Source of the DNA: an uncultured Bacteroidota bacterium
GTDB taxonomy: Bacteria; Bacteroidota; Bacteroidia; Chitinophagales; Chitinophagaceae
NCBI GenBank assembly: GCA_903944755.1
Contig: CAJATB010000195.1
Span: forward strand, 1-5,889
Length of the DNA: 5,889 nt
Direction of reading: 5' to 3'
Made by a program: the position numbers and the translations under genes. Shown piece after piece: positions 1 to 5,721 of the stretch (position 1 is its first letter; every line of letters begins with the position of its first letter). Below the pieces are notes generated by a model that did not search any database, was not told the DNA's origin, and saw only the letters and a program-made list of their open reading frames with translations.

Positions 1-602
1 ACCCATTTAGCATCTGTGTAAGCATGAGCACGTAAAGCCCAGCCAATTGCTTTGCGAATGAAAAAATCTTCCTCTAACTGAGTATACTCAATGTATTCAG
101 TGAGTAGGGCTGTATTGGTTTTGTCGCGATAAGTAAGTTGAAACAAAATACTAATACGTTTTAGCCATTTGTTATTAGAACGATTCCATTTATAAGTATA
201 GTCTTCTATATATTCAGGGTAAGCCAAAAAGAATTTACTTATCACATGTGTATTGGTGCTGTCCACTGTCTCCCACCAACTATAATGGGTTATCATCCAT
301 TCAATAAGGGTCAATGTTTTAATGGACCATAATTTTTTATGATACCCTAGTAATTCTATCGCAAAATAATGCAGTTCCCTTTGCGGCTCTTCAAAACACT
401 CTTTGACAACTATGCTTATTTCATTATGATTAGCAATAGGGTGTGATTTATAAAACTCCTTACTTAGTTTTCTTCTCAATGGAGTTTTAATACCATAAAA
501 TTCAAACTGGTTCAGTAAATAGGCTTTTGCACCTTTTGCTACGACGGCGTTGGCATTCGATGCAAATATCTTTTTAATTTCCTTTAAATAGGGGTGTGCC
601 AT
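1..602 (-). CDS. alkD: AlkD-type DNA alkylation repair glycosylase (3' end beyond the window)
   Basis: Partial gene: 200 codons are visible from the ATG and the frame stays open to the window edge. AlkD enzymes are all-helical HEAT-like-repeat glycosylases that remove N3- and N7-alkylated purines without flipping the base. The Bacillus cereus AlkD catalytic-cleft residues Trp109, Asp113, Arg148 and Trp187 (numbers from memory) all have counterparts at a constant offset of +1: W110 and D114 in SWWETVD, R149 in KWLKRIS, and W188 in FIRKAIGWALR. That makes an active enzyme likely. The family is usually about 210-240 residues, so only a short C-terminal tail is missing. The ATG lies 1 bp after the stop of the upstream oxidoreductase, so the two are probably co-transcribed; the functional link is unknown. 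No ribosome binding site is evident. The family assignment is firm. The exact substrate is inferred. Confidence 0.9.
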   Translation of the reverse strand, partial: MAHPYLKEIKKIFASNANAVVAKGAKAYLLNQFEFYGIKTPLRRKLSKEFYKSHPIANHNEISIVVKECFEEPQRELHYFAIELLGYHKKLWSIKTLTLIEWMITHYSWWETVDSTNTHVISKFFLAYPEYIEDYTYKWNRSNNKWLKRISILFQLTYRDKTNTALLTEYIEYTQLEEDFFIRKAIGWALRAHAYTDAKW

Positions 603-603
603 A

Positions 604-1641
604 TTATATTCCTACGACTCTTTTATTAAAAGCACTATTACGTGCAGCTTCCAACACTCGAATAATATTTTTACCTTCTTGTGCACTTGTTGGAACAGGT
701 CTATTGTTTAAAATAGCGTCCGCCATTTTCTCGTAAAATAGTCCGTAGTTGCCCGGGACACTTGTTACTACTCGATTGGTGATAAGTCCATTATGATCAG
801 TATACAAAGTGCCATAATCTGCCTCCGCTTCCTCGCCCCAATTTGAACTATTTGGTTTTTCCCCTGCGATTAATTTGGTTTCTTGAATGTCGGATCTGTT
901 TTTGATGAAACTTCCTTTGGAACCATACACTTTATAACCAGGCAACTGTGTCATAAATACCATGCCACTTGTAAGCGTAATTCTATGCGTTGGGTAATAC
1001 AATATCATGGTGAAATAATCATCCACTAAGGATACCTTACGCGTAATTCTAATGTCTGCAAATACTGCTAATGGCATGCCGGATAATAAAATAGCTTGAT
1101 CTACTAAATGTGGACCAAGATCGTATAATAAACCTGCACCTGGCGTTACGGCCTCCTTGTGCGCCTTGGGGCTTAAGTTTGTGCGGTATCTCTCAAAGGA
1201 AATTTGAATATCTAATAAATCGCCTATTTCACCTTCATTTATTAATTTTTGAAGTGTTAAAAAATCGGCATCATATCTTCTGTTTTGATATACTGCTAAT
1301 TGCAAGCCTTTCTTTTGAGCCAATTCTTCTAACGCTTGTGCTTCAACAGATGTAATGGTAAATGCTTTTTCACATACTACATGTTTGCCTGCCAGTAATG
1401 CACTTTTAGTATAGGCGAAATGTGTGTCGTTAGGGGTGTTTACAATTACTAAATCAATAGTAGGGTCGGACAATAATTCCTCGTAACTGGTATAAGATTT
1501 TGTGCCAGGGTAAGCTGCTTCAATATTTTTTGTGGAGCGCTCCCAACTACCCACTAAATTAAAATTTGGGTTGCTTTCAATAAAAGGAGCATGGAATAAT
1601 TTCCCGCTCATTCCAAAAGAAACTAGTGCTGTATTTATCAT
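604..1641 (-). CDS. Gfo/Idh/MocA-family NAD(P)-dependent oxidoreductase
   Basis: This is a complete 345-residue protein, the usual family length. Residues 1-120 form the Rossmann NAD(P)-binding domain, with a glycine loop SFGMSG at 8-13 and NTPNDTHF at 68-75. The rest is the alpha/beta C-terminal domain. The family's catalytic lysine is K92. The probable catalytic Asp and His are D174 and H178 in LLYDLGPHLVDQ. The protein most resembles the branch with the FHAPF signature (F16-F20), like E. coli YdgJ. Two departures from the family consensus are visible: the first glycine of GxGxxG is Ser8, and the EKP motif reads EKA (91-93). Such enzymes oxidise or reduce sugars, inositols or related compounds; the substrate cannot be read from the sequence. 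There is no signal peptide, so it is probably cytosolic. It follows the aconitase terminator and precedes the alkD-like gene by 1 bp. An ATG 4 bp upstream is out of frame, so this start is preferred. Confidence 0.93.
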   Translation of the reverse strand: MINTALVSFGMSGKLFHAPFIESNPNFNLVGSWERSTKNIEAAYPGTKSYTSYEELLSDPTIDLVIVNTPNDTHFAYTKSALLAGKHVVCEKAFTITSVEAQALEELAQKKGLQLAVYQNRRYDADFLTLQKLINEGEIGDLLDIQISFERYRTNLSPKAHKEAVTPGAGLLYDLGPHLVDQAILLSGMPLAVFADIRITRKVSLVDDYFTMILYYPTHRITLTSGMVFMTQLPGYKVYGSKGSFIKNRSDIQETKLIAGEKPNSSNWGEEAEADYGTLYTDHNGLITNRVVTSVPGNYGLFYEKMADAILNNRPVPTSAQEGKNIIRVLEAARNSAFNKRVVGI

Positions 1642-1652
1642 TCATTAAAGGT

Positions 1653-1685
1653 AAAAAAAATACCTCTGAGTTATCAGAGGTATTT
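1653..1685 (-). terminator. Intrinsic terminator of the aconitase gene
   Basis: A perfect 12-bp inverted repeat (AAATACCTCTGA at 1658-1669 and TCAGAGGTATTT at 1674-1685) encloses a 4-nt loop. On the minus strand it is followed by a run of eight T (complement of 1653-1660, part of which also belongs to the stem). It begins 26 bp after the aconitase stop codon. The long stem and U-tract are the standard Rho-independent form. The plus-strand side lacks an equal U-run, so it should act mainly on minus-strand transcripts. It ends 11 bp before the start codon of the next gene. Confidence 0.9.
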
Positions 1686-1711
1686 AAATAATTATAAAAG
1701 CCCGTCAAATA

Positions 1712-3979
1712 CTATCCAGCCACTTGCTTCCTAATGATGTTTAATGCACCACCTGCTTTAAACCACTCAATTTGTTGTTGGTTATAAGTATGGTTTGCTT
1801 CAAAAGAATAAGTGCTGCCGTCTTTATGAGTCAATACAATAGTAAGTGGTTTGCCTGGTGTAAACTCCGTCAATCCAATAATGTCAATAGTGTCGTCCTC
1901 TAAAATTTGGTCGTAATCGTTTTTGTTTGCAAAAGTCAATGCCAACATACCTTGTTTTTTCAAGTTGGTTTCATGGATACGTGCAAAGGATTTAGTCAAT
2001 ACAACGCGCACACCTAAATGTCTCGGTTCCATTGCAGCGTGCTCTCTTGAACTTCCTTCGCCATAGTTTTCGTCTCCTACTACAATCGTTCCAACACCAG
2101 CAGCTTTGTAAGCGCGTTGTGTATTTGGTACGGTATCGTAATTTCCGTTGACTTGGCTTTTAACATTGTCTGTTTTTTCATTGAAGAAATTTACAGCACC
2201 AATTAATAAGTTATTGGAAATATTATCCAAATGACCACGAAACTTTAACCATGGACCTGCCATAGAAATATGATCCGTTGTACATTTTCCTTTTGCTTTA
2301 ATCAAAAGTTTTAATGATTTTAAATCTGTTCCTTCCCATGCAGTAAACGGATCTAATAATTGTAAACGCTTAGAAGTAGGGTCCACTGCAACTACTACAT
2401 TTGAACCATCTTCAGCCGGTGCTTGGAAACCAGCATCTTCTACTGCAAAACCTCTTAATGGTAATTCGTCACCGGTAGGAGGGTCCAATTTTACTTGTTC
2501 GCCTTTATCGTTTGTTAAAGTATCTGTTAATGGGTTGAAAGTTAAATCGCCAGCAATGGCTAACGCAGTTACTAGTTCAGGAGAACCCACAAATGCATAG
2601 GTATTAGGGTTACCGTCGGCACGCTTTGCAAAGTTTCTATTGAAAGAATGTACAATGGTATTTTTTTCTTTTTTCTCAGCACCTACACGCTCCCACATTC
2701 CTATACAAGGACCACATGCATTTGCAAAAACTTTCGCGCCAATTTTGCTAAATACGTCTAAGAAACCGTCTCTTTCGATAGTGTATCTTACTTGTTCAGA
2801 ACCTGGAGTGATCATGTATTCGGCCTTAGTAGTCAACCCTTTTTCAGCTACTTGTTTTGCTAAACTTACTGCACGACTTATATCTTCGTAAGAAGAGTTT
2901 GTACAGCTACCAATTAAGCCCACTTCAATTTTAGTTGGCCATCCGTTAGCTAAAGCCACTTCTTTCATTTTAGAAATAGGCGTTGCTAAATCTGGAGTGA
3001 ATGGTCCGTTTAAGTGTGGTTCTAAAGTATTCAAATCAATTTCAATTACTTCATCAAAGTATTTTTCTGGGTTTGCATACACTTCTGCATCTGCAGTTAA
3101 GTGTGCAGCAACAGTATCAGCCAAAGCGGCTACATCGGCGCGACCAGTAGAAGCCAAATAACGACTCATACTTGAATCATAACCAAAGGTTGAGGTAGTA
3201 GCACCAATTTCGGCACCCATATTACAAATGGTTCCTTTACCTGTACAACTCATGCTTGTTGCCCCTTCACCAAAATATTCAACAATAGCACCAGTTCCAC
3301 CTTTCACAGTTAAAATACCAGCCACTTTTAAAATCACATCCTTAGGAGCAGTCCATCCGCTCAACTTGCCTGTTAATTTAATACCAATTAGTTTAGGCCA
3401 TTTTAATTCCCATGCCAGTCCTGCCATTACATCACAAGCATCAGCTCCACCAACACCAATGGCTAACATACCTAAACCACCAGCGTTCACTGTGTGAGAA
3501 TCGGTACCTATCATTAAGCCACCTGGGAATGCATAATTTTCTAATACTACTTGGTGAATAATACCTGCACCTGGTTTCCAAAATCCCAAACCATATTTGT
3601 TTGAAACAGAAGCTAAAAAATCATATACTTCTTTACTTTCAGTTGTTGCAACTTGTAAATCTTGTTTTGCTTCTACTTTTGCAGAAATTAAGTGGTCGCA
3701 ATGTACTGTACTTGGCACAGCTACTTTTGGGCGGCCTGCTTGCATAAATTGTAATAAAGCCATTTGCGCAGTTGCGTCCTGCATAGCTACACGGTCTGGT
3801 GCAAAATCGACATAAGATCCACCTCTTTCAAAAGGGGCTAATTGCTGATCACCATGTAAATGAGAAAATAGAATTTTCTCTGATAAAGTCAATGGACGGC
3901 CCAACAATTGTCGAGCTGCTTCCACTTTTGCTGGCATTTCAGCATACACTTTTTTAATCATCTCAATATCAAAAGCCAT
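1712..3979 (-). CDS. acnA: Aconitate hydratase, mitochondrial-like type
   Basis: This enzyme interconverts citrate and isocitrate through cis-aconitate in the cytosolic TCA cycle. At 755 residues it has the length of mitochondrial aconitase; AcnA/IRP1 proteins are near 890 and AcnB near 860. The three [4Fe-4S] ligands are C359 (GSCTNS), C422 and C425 (ACGPCIGMW). Other active-site segments are HGDQ (42-45), STVHCDH (90-96), GTDSHT (158-163), FNRNFAKR (446-453, giving R448 and R453) and the swivelling-domain GSSREHAA (642-649, with catalytic Ser and Arg at 643/645). Most of these sit one residue beyond their places in pig mitochondrial aconitase as I remember them. Domains 1-3 cover about 1-500, a linker follows, and domain 4 covers about 550-750. 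Bacteroides fragilis is known to have an aconitase of this class, named AcnA. The gene appears monocistronic: a divergent gene lies upstream and a strong terminator follows. Aconitases lose iron under oxidative stress, but no dedicated regulatory site is visible. All key residues are intact. Confidence 0.97.
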   Translation of the reverse strand: MAFDIEMIKKVYAEMPAKVEAARQLLGRPLTLSEKILFSHLHGDQQLAPFERGGSYVDFAPDRVAMQDATAQMALLQFMQAGRPKVAVPSTVHCDHLISAKVEAKQDLQVATTESKEVYDFLASVSNKYGLGFWKPGAGIIHQVVLENYAFPGGLMIGTDSHTVNAGGLGMLAIGVGGADACDVMAGLAWELKWPKLIGIKLTGKLSGWTAPKDVILKVAGILTVKGGTGAIVEYFGEGATSMSCTGKGTICNMGAEIGATTSTFGYDSSMSRYLASTGRADVAALADTVAAHLTADAEVYANPEKYFDEVIEIDLNTLEPHLNGPFTPDLATPISKMKEVALANGWPTKIEVGLIGSCTNSSYEDISRAVSLAKQVAEKGLTTKAEYMITPGSEQVRYTIERDGFLDVFSKIGAKVFANACGPCIGMWERVGAEKKEKNTIVHSFNRNFAKRADGNPNTYAFVGSPELVTALAIAGDLTFNPLTDTLTNDKGEQVKLDPPTGDELPLRGFAVEDAGFQAPAEDGSNVVVAVDPTSKRLQLLDPFTAWEGTDLKSLKLLIKAKGKCTTDHISMAGPWLKFRGHLDNISNNLLIGAVNFFNEKTDNVKSQVNGNYDTVPNTQRAYKAAGVGTIVVGDENYGEGSSREHAAMEPRHLGVRVVLTKSFARIHETNLKKQGMLALTFANKNDYDQILEDDTIDIIGLTEFTPGKPLTIVLTHKDGSTYSFEANHTYNQQQIEWFKAGGALNIIRKQVAG

Positions 3980-4009
3980 AGGTAAAGGTTTTGTAGTTAA
4001 AAACTGCCG

Positions 4010-4017
4010 TAAAGGTA
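4010..4017 (-). promoter_or_regulatory. Candidate -7 promoter element for the aconitase gene
   Basis: Read on the minus strand this is TACCTTTA, one mismatch from the Bacteroidota sigma-A -7 consensus TAnnTTTG. It would start transcription near 4003 and give a leader of about 25 nt before the ATG. No TTG lies at the expected distance upstream; the nearest candidate is about 24 bp away, longer than usual. The call therefore rests on position and a partial match. The same octamer lies at 1646-1653 directly before the oxidoreductase start. Confidence 0.35.
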
Positions 4018-4073
4018 AGTCAAAATGGGCTGCCTCCTGACCAAAAAATGCACTTTATGTCCACTTTTTTCAA

Positions 4074-4081
4074 TAGTTTTG
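4074..4081 (+). promoter_or_regulatory. Candidate -7 promoter element for the PspC-like gene
   Basis: TAGTTTTG is an exact match to the Bacteroidota -7 consensus TAnnTTTG. It lies 24 bp before the ATG of the plus-strand PspC-like gene, which puts a transcription start near 4088 and a leader of about 18 nt. No clear -33 TTG is present. The expected position is occupied by a CACTTT direct repeat (4051-4056 and 4062-4067). Confidence 0.5.
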
Positions 4082-4105
4082 AATTAAGAAACTAATTCCG
4101 GAATA

Positions 4106-4327
4106 ATGCGAAAGATGAGAAATTTTGTAGAATTACATGCTTTTGGCGTTTGCTCAGCAATGGGAGAACGATTGGGTATTGCTAGCACTAAAATAAGAAT
4201 GTGGTTTATTTACATTTCATTTCTTACGCTAGGTTCTCCAGTGGTTGTATACATGATTTTAGCTTTCTGGATGCGTATTAAAAAATACATTCTTTTGGGG
4301 AAGCGCAATCCTCTAAAGCATTTCTAG
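4106..4327 (+). CDS. Small PspC-domain membrane protein
   Basis: This 73-residue protein has the PspC pattern: an N-terminal GVCSAMGERLGIA segment (14-26), then a basic residue, then a hydrophobic helix of about 24 residues (33-56), then a short basic tail (RIKKYILLGKR, 57-67). A family member reads GVCGGLAEYFGID followed by VR and a membrane span, which this matches well. PspC proteins are inner-membrane parts of phage-shock or envelope-stress responses. In Bacteroidota they often occur as isolated short proteins whose function is unknown, and no pspA or pspB homologue is nearby here. Basic residues after the helix suggest that the C-terminus faces the cytoplasm. The first ATG was chosen because the -7-like element ends 24 bp upstream; an in-frame ATG at 4115 would remove only three residues. 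The gene diverges from the aconitase gene and converges on kdsA. It is the only gene on this strand, but the family match and promoter match argue that it is real. Confidence 0.8.
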   Translation: MRKMRNFVELHAFGVCSAMGERLGIASTKIRMWFIYISFLTLGSPVVVYMILAFWMRIKKYILLGKRNPLKHF

Positions 4328-4362
4328 TACTTTACAATTAGTTAAAACGCAACTTATATCCT

Positions 4363-5187
4363 TTAAATAACAGCTTTCCTTAAGCGGACTAATTTTTCTA
4401 AAAGGGGCTCTAATAAATCTAGTCTTAACATATTGGCACCATCACTTTTAGCAACAGCAGGATTTGGATGTGTTTCAATGAATAAGCCGTCGGCCCCAGT
4501 TGCGATTGCAGCTTTTGAAATTGTTTCAATTAATGCGGGGTTCCCACCGGTAATACCACTTGTCTGATTTGGTTGTTGAAGTGAATGCGTACAATCCATT
4601 ATAACTGGCACATTGTTTACTTTCATTGCAGGAATATTACGATAGTCCACTACTAAGTCCTGATAGCCAAAAGTATTACCTCTTTCTGTTAGCATTATTT
4701 TATCGTTTCCAGCTAATTTTATTTTATCAACCGCGAATTTCATTGAATCACCACTAAGAAATTGTCCTTTTTTTACATTTACAATTTTGCCTGTTTGTGC
4801 AGCTGCAATTAATAAATCAGTTTGACGACATAAAAATGCAGGTATTTGTAAAATATCAATAAACTCGGCAGCAATTGCAGCTTCTTCATGTGCATGAATG
4901 TCTGATGTAGTTGGTACATTATATTTTGCGCCTACTTTTTTTATTAATTCCATTCCGGTACCATCTCCAATTCCAGTGAATGAATTTGCACTTGTTCTAT
5001 TTGCTTTTCTGTAGCTTGCTTTAAATACATAGGGGATGCCTAAGTTTTTACAAATAGTAGACACTTTTTCGCCAATTTCCATTACAATTTCTTCACTTTC
5101 TACCACACAAGGGCCTGCAATTAAGAAAAAATTGTTTGGGTCGTATGTCTGTGACTTAAATAAGTCTTGTAAAAAAGCAGGATTCAT
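4363..5187 (-). CDS. kdsA: 3-deoxy-8-phosphooctulonate (Kdo-8-P) synthase, metal-dependent class
   Basis: KdsA condenses phosphoenolpyruvate with arabinose 5-phosphate to make Kdo-8-phosphate, the precursor of the Kdo that links lipid A to the lipopolysaccharide core. It is a cytosolic TIM-barrel enzyme of the DAHP-synthase superfamily. With the start used here it has 274 residues. Signatures include IAGPCVVES (23-31), FKASYRKANRTS (55-66), IPAFLCRQTD (115-124), NVKKGQF (137-143) and FIETHPNP (236-243). C27, H201, E238 and D249 reproduce the spacing of the Aquifex aeolicus metal ligands Cys11, His185, Glu222 and Asp233, so this is the metal-dependent class; E. coli KdsA has Asn in place of the Cys. 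The frame stays open 13 codons upstream to an ATG at 5226. That extension is rejected because the -7-like element at 5206-5213 would lie inside it and KdsA proteins begin near the shorter start. No kdsB or kdsD is adjacent, so the gene probably stands alone. Confidence 0.95.
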   Translation of the reverse strand: MNPAFLQDLFKSQTYDPNNFFLIAGPCVVESEEIVMEIGEKVSTICKNLGIPYVFKASYRKANRTSANSFTGIGDGTGMELIKKVGAKYNVPTTSDIHAHEEAAIAAEFIDILQIPAFLCRQTDLLIAAAQTGKIVNVKKGQFLSGDSMKFAVDKIKLAGNDKIMLTERGNTFGYQDLVVDYRNIPAMKVNNVPVIMDCTHSLQQPNQTSGITGGNPALIETISKAAIATGADGLFIETHPNPAVAKSDGANMLRLDLLEPLLEKLVRLRKAVI

Positions 5188-5205
5188 AGTGTTTAATTTG
5201 CGTGT

Positions 5206-5213
5206 CAAAGATA
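5206..5213 (-). promoter_or_regulatory. Candidate -7 promoter element for kdsA
   Basis: On the minus strand this reads TATCTTTG, an exact match to TAnnTTTG. It sits 18 bp before the kdsA ATG at 5187, predicting a short leader of about a dozen bases. It helps decide the kdsA start, since transcripts from here could not encode the longer form. No exact TTG is found at -33; that region instead holds one arm of an inverted repeat (5233-5240). Confidence 0.5.
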
Positions 5214-5225
5214 ATGAATAAAGCA

Positions 5226-5294
5226 CACTAAGAAAAGCTTGACTTTATTACCTAAATAGCCTGCAAATAATGAGGAGCTGTAAAGCTTTTAGTG
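5226..5294. repeat. Interrupted inverted repeat between rrf2 and kdsA
   Basis: AAAAGCTT at 5233-5240 pairs with AAGCTTTT at 5283-5290. The pairing continues with CACT (5226-5229) against AGTG (5291-5294) if three bases (5230-5232) bulge out, giving 8 + 4 bp around a 42-nt interior. It could form a weak hairpin at the 3' end of the rrf2 transcript or be a paired protein-binding site over the kdsA promoter. There is no U-tract after it, so it is not a standard terminator. Chance is possible in DNA this AT-rich. Confidence 0.4.
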
Positions 5295-5305
5295 GGTTAC
5301 TAGGT

Positions 5306-5719
5306 TTACTTATTAAAAACCAAGTCGGCAACAGTACGCTTGTCTAATATGGCTAGGGTATTATCCCTTACTTCGGCCATAACCCTATTAATCCCACACT
5401 TTTTTTCATTGCAATTGGCGCACTTTTCATAAAAATTTAAACTCACGCAAGGTAATAAAGCAATTGGGCCTTCAATTATCCTAAAAATAGCAGAAAGTTT
5501 TATTTTCTGTGGGGGTATTGCAAAAAAATAGCCCCCATGCTTACCTTTTTTACTTTCCAAGAATCCCCCTTTTTTTAATTCAAGCAGGATGTTTTCTAAA
5601 AACTTAAGGGGTATATTTTTTGCAGCAGCAATTTCAGCAATAAGCAAAGGAACCTCGCTGTTCTTTTCTACCATATAAGATAGAGCTTGTAATGCGTATT
5701 GCGTTTTTTTAGATAGCAT
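5306..5719 (-). CDS. Rrf2-family transcriptional regulator with probable Fe-S site
   Basis: This is a 137-residue protein, the usual Rrf2 length. The N-terminus (LSKKTQYALQALSYM, 2-16) and the winged helix-turn-helix at about 25-68, including the wing GKHGGYFFA (59-67), are typical of the family. After the dimerisation helix comes LLPC followed by three more cysteines: C91, C100, C103 and C108, spaced C-x8-C-x2-C-x4-C. IscR and NsrR use three cysteines in this region to hold an Fe-S cluster that senses cluster demand, oxygen or nitric oxide. The four-cysteine form here resembles other Bacteroidota Rrf2 proteins I recall, but its ligand and signal are not established. The ATG is 2 bp after the dapB stop, so the gene is almost certainly transcribed from the dapB promoter outside the window. 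There is no isc or suf gene in view and no recognisable operator. Targets cannot be named. It could act on its own operon or on kdsA downstream. Confidence 0.92.
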   Translation of the reverse strand: MLSKKTQYALQALSYMVEKNSEVPLLIAEIAAAKNIPLKFLENILLELKKGGFLESKKGKHGGYFFAIPPQKIKLSAIFRIIEGPIALLPCVSLNFYEKCANCNEKKCGINRVMAEVRDNTLAILDKRTVADLVFNK

Positions 5720-5721
5720 AA

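Noticed and set aside
1110..1355. Plus-strand open frame opposite the oxidoreductase gene
   Set aside because: It is antisense to conserved Gfo/Idh coding sequence, including the Asp/His motif, with no recognisable protein features.
2640..3815. Plus-strand open frames (2640-2891, 3228-3497, 3597-3815) opposite the aconitase gene
   Set aside because: They lie antisense within a fully conserved enzyme, show no family features, and are explained by its codon usage.
4328..4362. Possible bidirectional terminator between the convergent PspC-like gene and kdsA
   Set aside because: Only a 4-bp pairing (4340-4343 with 4351-4354) was found and no U-tract in either direction.
5036..5221. Plus-strand open frame over the kdsA 5' end
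   Set aside because: It is antisense to conserved KdsA motifs and runs through the kdsA promoter element, with no domain signal.
5188..5226. A longer kdsA start giving 13 extra N-terminal residues
   Set aside because: The extension contains an exact TAnnTTTG element, does not resemble KdsA N-termini, and the ATG at 5187 begins with typical family sequence.
5303..5321. Small hairpin GGTTT/AAACC around the rrf2 stop codon
   Set aside because: The stem is only 5 bp, AT-rich and overlaps coding sequence; there is no U-run, so it is likely chance.
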